DNA of 32,810 nt from IMG/VR virus record IMGVR_UViG_3300032737_000059, positions 1-32,810 of that record. The stretch is one strand, 5' to 3'. Source of the stretch: a virus. Numbering within the stretch: the first letter of the stretch is position 1; each line of letters opens with the position of its first letter. Shown piece after piece: positions 21,849-29,318 of the stretch. The translations under genes and the position numbers were made by a program. The notes beneath the pieces were generated by a model. The model did not search any database. It saw nothing but the letters and a program-made list of their open reading frames with translations, and was not told the DNA's origin.

Positions 21849-23197
21849 TGCCAAGTTTCCAGACCTATGTAGATACTGAGGCAATGAAATTAATAATAGG
21901 TTCCGAACTCGAGGAGACTATTACCAGGTTCTTAGGTGAATACCAGAAAACAGTAACCAGGTTAACGGCCGCCGGTATGCCAGCTAATCAGATTCGTAGA
22001 ATAATAGAGAATGATCTCCAGGGATCGGGTCGCCTATTCGGCCAGCTAAAAAATGGGATTAGTAAGGGAGTAGGTCGAGGGGCCGGCGATATATCCGGGG
22101 AGGTCTCCGAACAGGTCCAAGTAAAAAAGAAAATTAAGAAGTTTAGATGGGTTACCGTATCCGTAAAACCCTGTCCCGATTGCTCCCCCAGGCATAACCG
22201 CAAGGAAACTATGTCTACCTGGAGGAAAATAGGTAAACCCCGGTCCGGCTTTAGTGTCTGCCAGGGCTCCTGTAAGTGCCGCCTGGTAGCCGAGAAATAC
22301 AAGGGGAGGATTAAAAAGCCTATTATCCGTCAAACCTCCTACCTTAATAGTAATATGGCCGGGAAACATAAATCTATCAAGCAAGCGGAAGCCTGGGCTA
22401 ATCATAATTATAAAAATGTTCAATTTGATTATATAGGAATGGAATTACGGTCAGCTAACGACCTTAATAAACAATATAAAATACTGGCTAAGGATTTCCC
22501 GGAGGTCTCCGATCGGCTGGAATACGTCGGGACATTCCGCAACTATATTCCTAATAAAGCCAAAACTCCAGGGTATAGTCAGAAATATTTTGCCAATAAA
22601 CGGCGGTATAAATGGGCTGGTAAACGGCGGAACTGGATAGGATTCGCTGTCCAAGACGGTTATACGATTGGGTTAAACCCTAAATATTACGGAAACTACG
22701 ACTTTTTTAAAAAGTCAGTCTCCAGGCTGGTAAATAGTGGATACCATCCTCTCGGCTGTGCTAACCCGGCGAGTATATTAACTCATGAGTGGGGCCACAT
22801 GGTAGAGAATTGGATTAGGCGGGACCTGGGAAACGTAGCTGTAGCGGAATATTACGCGGCCACCGATGCAGTCGGCCTGGTCCGCTCTACATTCCAGGAA
22901 TTTATAGATGCCTGGAGATTAAATAGTAAGGCCCGTTTATCAGTAAGCGAGTACTCTATGGAAAGTATGCGGGAAACCTGGGCCGAGGCCTTTAGTCAGG
23001 TGTATCATGCCAGTAACGACGTACTCCCGGAATTTTCCAGGAGAGTAAAATACTTTTTAGAGGAAATCCTAGACCGGTCGAGATGGGTTAAGCCGGTAGA
23101 TGCCTGGTATGTAATAAGGGATCAGGCGGCTAAGGATAAAATAAAATATTACCTGGCGGAAATCAGGGAACTCTTAGGAATCCTCCCGCCTCAATAG
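21848..23197 (+). CDS. MuF-type head protein fused to a zincin-like metallopeptidase domain
   Basis: This 449-aa protein joins two parts. Residues about 1-150 form a helical segment and then a MuF-like Cys module: CPDC (109-112), W125 and CQGSCKC (138-144), as in minor capsid proteins that sit near the portal and are injected with DNA in several phages. Residues about 170-449 contain LTHEWGHMVENW with the zinc motif HEWGH (313-317) and a downstream RETWAEAF (375-382) that could give the third ligand. This matches metallopeptidases and zincin-type toxins carried on MuF proteins. The likely role is a peptidase delivered into the host or used in head maturation; both are inferred. Confidence 0.75.
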   Translation: MPSFQTYVDTEAMKLIIGSELEETITRFLGEYQKTVTRLTAAGMPANQIRRIIENDLQGSGRLFGQLKNGISKGVGRGAGDISGEVSEQVQVKKKIKKFRWVTVSVKPCPDCSPRHNRKETMSTWRKIGKPRSGFSVCQGSCKCRLVAEKYKGRIKKPIIRQTSYLNSNMAGKHKSIKQAEAWANHNYKNVQFDYIGMELRSANDLNKQYKILAKDFPEVSDRLEYVGTFRNYIPNKAKTPGYSQKYFANKRRYKWAGKRRNWIGFAVQDGYTIGLNPKYYGNYDFFKKSVSRLVNSGYHPLGCANPASILTHEWGHMVENWIRRDLGNVAVAEYYAATDAVGLVRSTFQEFIDAWRLNSKARLSVSEYSMESMRETWAEAFSQVYHASNDVLPEFSRRVKYFLEEILDRSRWVKPVDAWYVIRDQAAKDKIKYYLAEIRELLGILPPQ

Positions 23198-23208
23198 GAG
23201 ATAAAGTT

Positions 23209-23400
23209 ATGTATGGAGAACGTCCAATATGTTACACTTGTTCAAGGTTTTGGAGATTAAGCTTTGATCTTCGAAAATGCGACGCTTACCCTAAGGGGGT
23301 CCCTGAGGACATTATTGGGGCCAGTAACGACCATAAGGAAAAATTCGACGGAGATCACGGTCTCCAGTATGAAAAAGGGGAGCCTCAGGACAGGGAATAA
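23209..23400 (+). CDS. Small conserved head-module protein with CxxC (63 aa)
   Basis: The sequence PICYTCSRFWR ... CDAYPKGVPEDIIGASNDHK ... DGDHGLQYE matches a small protein that often lies between MuF and scaffold genes in phage genomes. Three Cys (about 8, 11, 24) and His residues suggest metal binding. Function unknown. AGGAG precedes the ATG. Confidence 0.6.
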   Translation: MYGERPICYTCSRFWRLSFDLRKCDAYPKGVPEDIIGASNDHKEKFDGDHGLQYEKGEPQDRE

Positions 23401-23419
23401 TAAGTGTACAAATTCTTAC

Positions 23420-23447
23420 TTGCATAATAATAATAACAAACTATAAT
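23420..23447 (+). promoter_or_regulatory. Promoter directly upstream of the scaffold gene (leaderless start)
   Basis: TATAAT (23442-23447, perfect) follows TTGCAT (23420-23425) by 16 bp. Transcription would begin at about 23454, two bases before the ATG at 23456, and no Shine-Dalgarno exists there. This would give the capsid genes an internal high-expression promoter with an essentially leaderless first message. Confidence 0.5.
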
Positions 23448-23455
23448 ATTACAAT

Positions 23456-24100
23456 ATGGGTAAAGCAAAATCCGAAATAATTAATGAAACCCTCCGGGCT
23501 GTCTATTCTAAGGTAACTGGATTCGACGATGCCGAGGAGGTCCTAACTGTCCTAAAGCAAGTGGAGAGTTTGGTAGTTGACTTGGGTACTACCGTCGAGG
23601 CTTTCGGTCGTGAGAACAAAACAAAAACGACCTCAATTACTACCCTCGAAAATAAGGTAAGTACCCTCGAAACCGACCTAGCCACCGCTAAAAACACTAT
23701 AAGCGAGTCCGACACTGAGGGACTCCAGGCCAAGATTACCACGCTCCAGACCGAGAAAACCGATTGGACTAAAGAACGATCCGACCGGGTTAAGGCACGG
23801 CTGGAGGTAATCGCTAAACACCCCCAATTTAAAACGATCCAGGAAACCGGCGTATTTAAAGGTATTTCAATCGACAAGGATACTAGTAAGGTAGTATTTG
23901 CCGAGGACCTTAAGCCGGAGGCGATTCTGGAAATGGGTGATAAGGCCGAGGAGTATATCAAGTTAGGAGTATTTGGCAAGGTTAATGAACTGGATACTCC
24001 TCAGGACCAGCGCTTACACCCGGACGACAAGCCGATCGAAGTTACTGACCGTAGCTCGCTGGGTGATAAGATTACTACCGGTCTAAAAGAGTATACCTAG
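23456..24100 (+). CDS. Capsid scaffolding protein
   Basis: The 214-aa acidic protein lies directly before the major capsid gene. Residues about 45-105 are a Thr/Leu/Glu-rich coiled coil (ENKVSTLETDLATAKNTIS), typical of scaffolds, with a helical, charged C-terminus that would contact capsid subunits. The start has no ribosome-binding site but a promoter sits just before it. Identification rests on position and coiled-coil character. Confidence 0.75.
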   Translation: MGKAKSEIINETLRAVYSKVTGFDDAEEVLTVLKQVESLVVDLGTTVEAFGRENKTKTTSITTLENKVSTLETDLATAKNTISESDTEGLQAKITTLQTEKTDWTKERSDRVKARLEVIAKHPQFKTIQETGVFKGISIDKDTSKVVFAEDLKPEAILEMGDKAEEYIKLGVFGKVNELDTPQDQRLHPDDKPIEVTDRSSLGDKITTGLKEYT

Positions 24101-24137
24101 ATATTATTTAATCACTAAATAATTTAGGAGGTCTATT

Positions 24138-25097
24138 ATGGCCGGTATTCGTGCGGCGGACTTACAGTACGTCCTTAATGTTATACCCCTCTCAGACTAT
24201 CAAAAGGCTTTTGCCCTTGATGAAACCTTTATCAATTTAATCGGTGGGCTTAAACCCGGACCGGGTCGCCTACAAATTCCATTCCATCACGCCGGCAACA
24301 CTACCGCCGGGTCGTTTATCGAGGGTGACGACCTGAGTACTGCCGGAAAACAGAGCCGTAGGCTCCTGTCTTTCGATTATAAGCGTATTTATGTAACTGC
24401 CGGGGTCGATGGTCTCCAGGAAGCTATCGCGAATAATGGTGGTATCGTCAAAATAAATGATTTACTTAACCTCGAGGTTATGCAAGCCGTCGAGGACCTC
24501 CTGGACGAACTTAATACCCAGACCCTTAGCGACGGGACCGGGAACTCCAGCGCAGACGTAGACGGTCTCCAGTTTCAAATTGCTGACGACAATACCTGGG
24601 GGGGGCTGGCTCGCGCTTCTTATGCCTGGCTCCAGAGCTACGTTAACGATAACGGTGGAGCTAATCGGGCATTGACCGAGGCCCTTATGCGAACTATGCA
24701 CAATACCGCCGTAGATACCCGGAAAGCAAAATACAACGCTATATTTTGCGGGTCCGATTTATACGACGCTTACGAGGATTTAATGGGCGATCGCAAGCGT
24801 TATATTGATATGAAAGTCGGTGATATATCATTTAAAGGCCTGTCCTTTAAACAGCGTCCGCTTATCAATATTCCGGGCTTTGCCGCTAACCGGATGGACT
24901 TTGTCCGCCGGGGTGATTTCTCCCTTAAATATCTACCTATCCAGTCGATCGACAATAAAAACCGGATAGTTAAAGGCCCCTTTAAGGTCGAGGAAGTCGC
25001 GTCCAATAGTGACGATACATATTTCAATATTATTATGTATCCTCAATTAATGTGCCTGAACCCCTGGAAGCAATTAAGCCTCCAGGATGTCGAGTAA
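24138..25097 (+). CDS. Major capsid protein (HK97 fold)
   Basis: This 319-aa protein follows the scaffold and has a perfect AGGAGGT. The sequence shows an N-arm, then a long mixed domain with IPFHHAGNTTAGSFIEGDD, DYKRIYVTAGVDG, and a C-terminal YFNIIMYPQLMCLNPW core typical of HK97-like capsids. Acidic and Asn-rich loops are spread through the sequence. It builds the icosahedral shell around the scaffold. A terminator-like hairpin follows. High confidence from length, pattern and position. Confidence 0.85.
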   Translation: MAGIRAADLQYVLNVIPLSDYQKAFALDETFINLIGGLKPGPGRLQIPFHHAGNTTAGSFIEGDDLSTAGKQSRRLLSFDYKRIYVTAGVDGLQEAIANNGGIVKINDLLNLEVMQAVEDLLDELNTQTLSDGTGNSSADVDGLQFQIADDNTWGGLARASYAWLQSYVNDNGGANRALTEALMRTMHNTAVDTRKAKYNAIFCGSDLYDAYEDLMGDRKRYIDMKVGDISFKGLSFKQRPLINIPGFAANRMDFVRRGDFSLKYLPIQSIDNKNRIVKGPFKVEEVASNSDDTYFNIIMYPQLMCLNPWKQLSLQDVE

Positions 25098-25110
25098 TAA
25101 TTAGTTGATC

Positions 25111-25146
25111 GGGGCCGGTCTTTTTTCCTCCTTATGTTCCGGCCCC
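25111..25146 (+). terminator. Hairpin after the capsid gene
   Basis: GGGGCCGG (25111-25118) pairs perfectly with CCGGCCCC (25139-25146) around a 20-base loop that holds a T-run. The 3' side is not followed by a U-tract, so it may be a partial terminator or mRNA stabiliser that sets high capsid and lower downstream expression. The stem sequence is close to that of the terminator at 3271. Confidence 0.5.
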
Positions 25147-25214
25147 TCCGCTTTCCAATTATGCCGACCAAACAACCTAAACCGAAATTTTCAGACAATA
25201 ACCGGAGGTAAATA

Positions 25215-25847
25215 ATGTTCAATAAATTTAAAACATTGTTTTTAGTTTTAACCCTTGTATTTTTCGGGATCGGCTCCGCTCAGGCGGGGGATTTCGATAT
25301 AATTACCGGTCTATTTGACGGATCATCTACCGCGACGCTAGTAAACGCCGAGGTAGGTACTACCGCGACTATAACCCTAACTCGTAAAATCCAGGGTCGG
25401 CTCCAGTACCCGGATCGGCTCTCGTTTGAAATGCGAGCCACTGAGGCCACAGGCGACACCACAGCGCTAGTATGTGCTTTAGATTTAAGTAACGATGGGA
25501 CCTATTGGTATAGCTACGGGACCCTGGCTACTTTATCCAGTACCACAGGCGATAATACTACGACCGTCGCGAATAAGGTACTTAAGGATAGTAATGAAAG
25601 TATGCTGGCCAGCGTGGCCGATGTGGTTACAATGGCTCAGACGGAGACTTGGACCTATGCTAACACTGATTCCAGTGATTCTCTAAAGGTAGCCTCTACG
25701 CTCTTGTCAGGGAACAATACCCACGCCTGGACGCCGACCTACGCCTCGGAGTATCCTACTTGGAAATATTGCAGGGTACGGGCTACCAAGACCCAGGACG
25801 ACGATACGCTTACGGTAGCGGTGCGGTTAGTTAAAATTTTTCACTAA
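25215..25847 (+). CDS. Secreted protein encoded directly after the capsid gene (210 aa)
   Basis: The N-terminus is a textbook Sec signal peptide: NKFK basic region, FLVLTLVFFGIG core, and SAQA before G as cleavage site (about residues 1-24). The mature part is Thr/Ser-rich and beta-strand-like and contains LSNDGTYW, a motif also seen as CSNDGTNW in the 103-aa protein at 28881. Proteins at this position are normally decoration proteins without export signals. It might be an exported surface or periplasmic protein, or a virion protein whose signal has an unknown role. GGAGGT precedes the ATG. Confidence 0.65.
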   Translation: MFNKFKTLFLVLTLVFFGIGSAQAGDFDIITGLFDGSSTATLVNAEVGTTATITLTRKIQGRLQYPDRLSFEMRATEATGDTTALVCALDLSNDGTYWYSYGTLATLSSTTGDNTTTVANKVLKDSNESMLASVADVVTMAQTETWTYANTDSSDSLKVASTLLSGNNTHAWTPTYASEYPTWKYCRVRATKTQDDDTLTVAVRLVKIFH

Positions 25848-25874
25848 TCCCCTAAACCAGAGAGGAGTCCTTAC

Positions 25875-26357
25875 ATGAAAGGATCATTTACTAAGGCTAT
25901 GGAACTCTCCGAGCCGGAGAGAACTAAATATATAGCTAAGAATATCAAACCGACCAAAATTTACCCGGTCTTTAATCCTGGATCTCCGATCCCTGTTAGA
26001 TACCAGGGCGAATTATTGGAGGTTCCTAGTGGCGAGTCTGAATGGCCCGAGGAGTTTGCCTACTGGCTACTCTGTAAATATAATTTCCTGAAATCGCCGG
26101 CTGATAAATCCAAGAAAAACCTTTTGGACGGGAGGGAGTATGCTCCCGAGCCTATCTATGATTTTATAGAGACTTTCCCGGAAATTATACCCGCCTATGA
26201 TGATATTACAGCCAAGGAAATTACGGCCTGGCTAGGTAAGCTAGAGGTCCCGATCGAAGCGAAAGCCAAGAAAAAGGAACTTTACGCCCAGCTAGTAGCC
26301 CAGGCTAACGATCCTCCGGTCGATCCTAGTAAACCTCAGGAGCCCCCGCCCGAGTAA
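25875..26357 (+). CDS. Head protein with C-terminal HeH/SAP-like helices (160 aa)
   Basis: The N-terminal part is a short beta-rich domain (KIYPVFNPGSPIPVRYQG). The C-terminal ITAKEITAWLGKLEVPIEAKAKKKELYAQLV (about 110-142) follows the helix-extended-helix pattern of SAP/HeH/LEM-like domains that occur in phage head genes next to connectors and can bind DNA. A Pro-rich tail ends the protein. Confidence 0.55.
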   Translation: MKGSFTKAMELSEPERTKYIAKNIKPTKIYPVFNPGSPIPVRYQGELLEVPSGESEWPEEFAYWLLCKYNFLKSPADKSKKNLLDGREYAPEPIYDFIETFPEIIPAYDDITAKEITAWLGKLEVPIEAKAKKKELYAQLVAQANDPPVDPSKPQEPPPE

Positions 26358-26360
26358 ATA

Positions 26361-26798
26361 ATGTCTATTTTATCTAATATCACGGTAAACACCGCTACGC
26401 TCCAGGCCATTAAAAAGGATATTTCAAATTATCTTTTTAGCCAGGAGAGCCAGAGCGATTTTAGTGACCAGGTCACCCAAGCTAAACGGATTGTTTACCG
26501 TGATATTAAAGCGGACTATAAAAAAGGGAAACTCCTCGAGGGCCTTAATCCTACGGACGCGGACCTGGAAACCGACTTGGCCAAGATTAAGGACTTACCC
26601 AGCCAACCAATCCAGGATAAAATCGCCTACCATGCTTTAGCGCTTATCATGTATGCTAACGAGGACGACAACCTGGGAGCCTATTATAAAGGTATAGCGG
26701 AATCTATACCGGCCGAGTATTACGTCGACCTGGACGAGGACTCGGTTATAGACCTTACGGAGCAAGATATAGCCCCTAGGGCTATTTTCGGCCGATAA
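26361..26798 (+). CDS. Head-tail connector / adaptor protein (145 aa)
   Basis: Helical protein following the capsid region; its pattern (ITQAKRIVYRDIKADYKKGK, then HALALIMYANEDDNLGAYYKG) fits the gp6/gp36-like adaptor class that seals the portal. The TAA overlaps the next gene's ATG. Assignment is from position, size and helical composition. Confidence 0.6.
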   Translation: MSILSNITVNTATLQAIKKDISNYLFSQESQSDFSDQVTQAKRIVYRDIKADYKKGKLLEGLNPTDADLETDLAKIKDLPSQPIQDKIAYHALALIMYANEDDNLGAYYKGIAESIPAEYYVDLDEDSVIDLTEQDIAPRAIFGR

Positions 26799-27202
26799 TG
26801 GCAGATACTAGGCTACAGAATTTATCGGCGGCGATCCAGGCCAGTTTTTCGACCTATACGTATTACCCTGCTAGCGAATGGTTTAACCCCGAGGTCGGTA
26901 TGATTCCCAAGGCCCGACTGGACGACGGCTATAATCTTAAGTTTGAATCGGACGAGTCAGAATTTGAGGACCGGGTAGTTAACCGGGTCCGGGTACAAAT
27001 TGAATTTGTCATGAATCCGAAAAACGACCTTTACCTGGCGGCGATCCAGGATATAGTCGATTCCGTAGCTGGATTAAAGACCTTGGCCTTTACCGGGAAA
27101 AAGAGGATTAGGATAAAGGAAGAAATATGGACCACGACTTTAATAAATGAAAAATTATTATTATTAACATTCCCCGAAGTATACTTTGAAATAGGAGCGT
27201 AA
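26798..27202 (+). CDS. Neck / tail-completion-like protein (134 aa)
   Basis: Small mixed alpha/beta protein coupled to the connector gene and just before the tail-tube pair, the usual slot for a tail terminator or neck protein. Motif-based support is lacking; the segment NRVRVQIEFVMNPKN would be a central beta strand. Confidence 0.5.
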   Translation: MADTRLQNLSAAIQASFSTYTYYPASEWFNPEVGMIPKARLDDGYNLKFESDESEFEDRVVNRVRVQIEFVMNPKNDLYLAAIQDIVDSVAGLKTLAFTGKKRIRIKEEIWTTTLINEKLLLLTFPEVYFEIGA

Positions 27203-27204
27203 TT

Positions 27205-27600
27205 ATGGCACTAAATTGGGATAAAATTTTTTACGGGCCTTTTAATATGGTTATAGCCGGCGGGACCGGTTTAACTGTTAACGGCCTTAAAGAGGACGCT
27301 ATTAGCGTCAATGTTGAAACTAAACGCGGGTCCAGGGACCTCGAGGACGGCGACGCAAAACACTGGCTTACCGGTCGCGAAGGTAATATCGAGGTTACAA
27401 TCGACGAATTAGCCACCGCCGACGTCGGTTACATCGAAGCCGGGACCTCTGTAGCGTTTACCTTTACCGAACAGTCGGACGTTATTACGATGGCCTACGA
27501 AAAAGCCTTTGTGGATATTGAAAACGGCCGGACCAAAATTATATTCGTTAAGGCCGCCGGCGTAGCCTCGGCCCTGACTGATATTATAACCATAAGTTAG
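27205..27600 (+). CDS. Tail-tube-like protein, paralogue A (131 aa)
   Basis: Beta-rich protein that shares blocks with the next gene: FYGPFN, GLKEDAISVN, HWLTGREGNIEVTIDEL, and AFVDIENGRTKIIF. Such proteins polymerise into the tail tube in siphophages or form a minor tube ring. It follows the neck genes. The role is inferred from position and the paralogy. Confidence 0.6.
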   Translation: MALNWDKIFYGPFNMVIAGGTGLTVNGLKEDAISVNVETKRGSRDLEDGDAKHWLTGREGNIEVTIDELATADVGYIEAGTSVAFTFTEQSDVITMAYEKAFVDIENGRTKIIFVKAAGVASALTDIITIS

Positions 27601-27610
27601 GAGGCTTATA

Positions 27611-28048
27611 ATGGGTTTAACAGATACTAAAATTACGTTTTTTGGCCCCTTTGACCTGGATTTATTAGTAGCTGGGGAGCCCGACGTTTCCCAGTACGCC
27701 CGTACAGGTCTTAAAGAGGACGCTATAGTTATTAATATGCCTACGGCTGTAGGTGAGCGGGAAGCCGCGGACGGATCGAAAAGGCGCTGGGTTAACGGCC
27801 GGGATATTATTATCGAAATATTCCTGTCTGAAATTGACCCGACAGCCACGACCGGCGATATGGTCAAGATCGAGGCGGCCGATAAACTTACTATTGATTT
27901 TCTAGAGGCTAACGCTGCTAGCGATATTCTTACCATTGAGACCTTTGATAAGGCCATAGTAGACGTCGAGGGCGGGCGGATGAAAATAACTATTTATAAT
28001 TCCGGCGACCTGGCTAAGGGCTGGTCTGATTTAATTAGCCTAGCTTAA
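27611..28048 (+). CDS. Tail-tube-like protein, paralogue B (145 aa)
   Basis: Clearly related to paralogue A by the matching blocks FFGPFD, GLKEDAIVIN, RRWVNGRDIIIEIFLSEI and AIVDVEGGRMKITI, with a short insertion near the N-terminus. TAGGAGG precedes the ATG. One of the pair may form the main tube and the other a terminal ring or decoration. Confidence 0.6.
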   Translation: MGLTDTKITFFGPFDLDLLVAGEPDVSQYARTGLKEDAIVINMPTAVGEREAADGSKRRWVNGRDIIIEIFLSEIDPTATTGDMVKIEAADKLTIDFLEANAASDILTIETFDKAIVDVEGGRMKITIYNSGDLAKGWSDLISLA

Positions 28049-28060
28049 GAGGGGGATAAA

Positions 28061-28201
28061 ATGACTGAAAAGAAAAAAATTCAAATGGTCGCAATGGTTA
28101 ACAAACACGGCGACCCCCGCCTGGTATATCCTGAGGACGTAGCTCACCGGGAGAGCATTGGCTGGAAAATTAAAAAACCAGCTAAACCCAAAACTAAGTA
28201 G
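28061..28201 (+). CDS. Small basic hypothetical protein (46 aa)
   Basis: GAGGGGG precedes the ATG. The 46-aa product (KHGDPRLVYPEDVAHRESIG and a Lys/Pro-rich tail) is basic and follows the tail-tube pair. Its compact, motif-like middle suggests a real conserved small protein; no family name is known to me. Confidence 0.5.
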   Translation: MTEKKKIQMVAMVNKHGDPRLVYPEDVAHRESIGWKIKKPAKPKTK

Positions 28202-28209
28202 GTACAACT

Positions 28210-28509
28210 ATGTCGCCTCGCGAAACGGGAGGGTTTTTCCTAAAGGACGTTATTCAGGTAGGTTTTTATATTGTTACCGCCATAGCTTTATTTATTGGAT
28301 TTAGGGCTACTACTCAGGGACATATAGTTAATGCCGCTATACACCTGGACGAGTCTCAGGCGATAATAGTATCAAAATCCGCTGATTTTTTGAATCAGGA
28401 CCCGATCGGGCGCTTGGTAGTCCTAGAGACTAAACTTATAGCCTTTGAGGATATTCAAATACGGAACGGCGAAAAACTGGACCAAATTTTAATTAAACTA
28501 ACCGAATGA
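28210..28509 (+). CDS. Membrane protein (99 aa), possible holin-like
   Basis: One hydrophobic segment at about 11-28 (DVIQVGFYIVTAIALFIGF) is followed by a helical tail with heptad-like Leu/Ile (VVLETKLIAFEDIQI). This is the topology of XhlA/holin-accessory proteins, but no lysin gene is near. The role is uncertain. Confidence 0.45.
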   Translation: MSPRETGGFFLKDVIQVGFYIVTAIALFIGFRATTQGHIVNAAIHLDESQAIIVSKSADFLNQDPIGRLVVLETKLIAFEDIQIRNGEKLDQILIKLTE

Positions 28510-28519
28510 GAGGAAATTA

Positions 28520-28876
28520 ATGGAATGGATATTGGCACTAGTCGGCGGAGCCGTCGGAATTAGCGTAATTCTTAACCGGATTATTAAAAAGAAATTAACC
28601 CCGGAGGTCCTGGCTCGCTGGGATATTAAGGTCGTTAAGTTTTCTCATACTAAATGTCAACCAGGCGGGTACTGGGTAGGCCGTATATGTACGTTAAACA
28701 TAACTAAATGGCCGTTTGTCGGAGTATTATGGGAGAATCTTATAGAGCCCTGGGTAATTATCTTTTTGCGTATGGGAGCCAAATATCTCGCTCAAATCAT
28801 TAAGGACGTTATAGCCGTAGGTATTCCTAACGGACTACTGAGCGATAACGCCCAGCCGCCTAAACCAGAGGAGTAA
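28520..28876 (+). CDS. Membrane-associated hypothetical protein (118 aa)
   Basis: N-terminal hydrophobic segment (ILALVGGAVGISVIL, about 4-18) and a second amphipathic region (LIEPWVIIFLRMGAKYLAQII). Two Cys (CQPGGYWVGRIC) are 12 residues apart. It directly follows the holin-like gene; together they may form a membrane complex. Confidence 0.45.
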   Translation: MEWILALVGGAVGISVILNRIIKKKLTPEVLARWDIKVVKFSHTKCQPGGYWVGRICTLNITKWPFVGVLWENLIEPWVIIFLRMGAKYLAQIIKDVIAVGIPNGLLSDNAQPPKPEE

Positions 28877-28880
28877 TTTT

Positions 28881-29192
28881 ATGAGTGAAAAGGCCACCGC
28901 CGCGATACAAACCGTAACGGCTAGTTACGTCGACCTGGCCGGGTCCGAAATGAGGACCCCCTTAAATGGGACTTTTTCCTACATTATCCAGGCCACCGTC
29001 CAGGATATTAAGTTTAAAATCCTATGCAGTAACGACGGGACTAATTGGGCCGAGGATACTCCGGAGACCGATCTAGTCGCCGCCGCTAGCGCTTATGAGG
29101 CCGGCCCGGCTTTCGCCCTGTATTACAAAATACAGATTATTAAGGGAGCGGTCGCCGGTGGGAAAGTAACTGCCCAGGGATACGCTAAATAA
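28881..29192 (+). CDS. Small beta-rich virion-like protein (103 aa)
   Basis: Ser/Thr/Ala-rich, soluble and predicted beta-sandwich. It contains CSNDGTNW, similar to LSNDGTYW in the secreted protein at 25215, so both may share a fold. Lacks a signal peptide. Probable virion decoration or tail component; inferred. Confidence 0.5.
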   Translation: MSEKATAAIQTVTASYVDLAGSEMRTPLNGTFSYIIQATVQDIKFKILCSNDGTNWAEDTPETDLVAAASAYEAGPAFALYYKIQIIKGAVAGGKVTAQGYAK

Positions 29193-29293
29193 TGATACGG
29201 ATACCTATAAGGCTAGGGATTTTCCTGGCTATATCCAGGCGTTTACGGGTATGGAGTAAGCATTTAAAACTACGCTCTAAAGACCTGGGTTAA
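29192..29293 (+). CDS. Possible 33-aa basic peptide
   Basis: The ATG overlaps the previous stop (TAATG). The peptide is very basic with a hydrophobic middle (RLGIFLAISRRLRVWSK), compatible with a small membrane-active peptide. No independent support. Confidence 0.4.
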   Translation: MIRIPIRLGIFLAISRRLRVWSKHLKLRSKDLG

Positions 29294-29318
29294 TCCCAGC
29301 CCCGCCAGGAGTTAGACA

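Noticed and set aside
21988-22423. Leftward frames within the MuF-zincin gene
   Set aside because: The rightward frame carries the CPDC and HEWGH motifs and continues intact for 449 codons.
23503-23979. Long leftward frame (158 codons) inside the scaffold gene
   Set aside because: It is the mirror of a Glu/Lys/Thr-rich coiled coil, which yields Ser/Val-rich antisense frames. The rightward scaffold has the right context.
27409-27957. Leftward 182-codon frame across the two tail-tube-like genes
   Set aside because: Antisense to two convincing paralogues, low-complexity Ser/Ile content, no leftward promoter or ribosome-binding site noticed.
28210-28876. Holin-endolysin lysis cassette
   Set aside because: Two membrane proteins are present, but no muramidase, amidase or peptidase of endolysin type accompanies them, so a lysis call is not supported.
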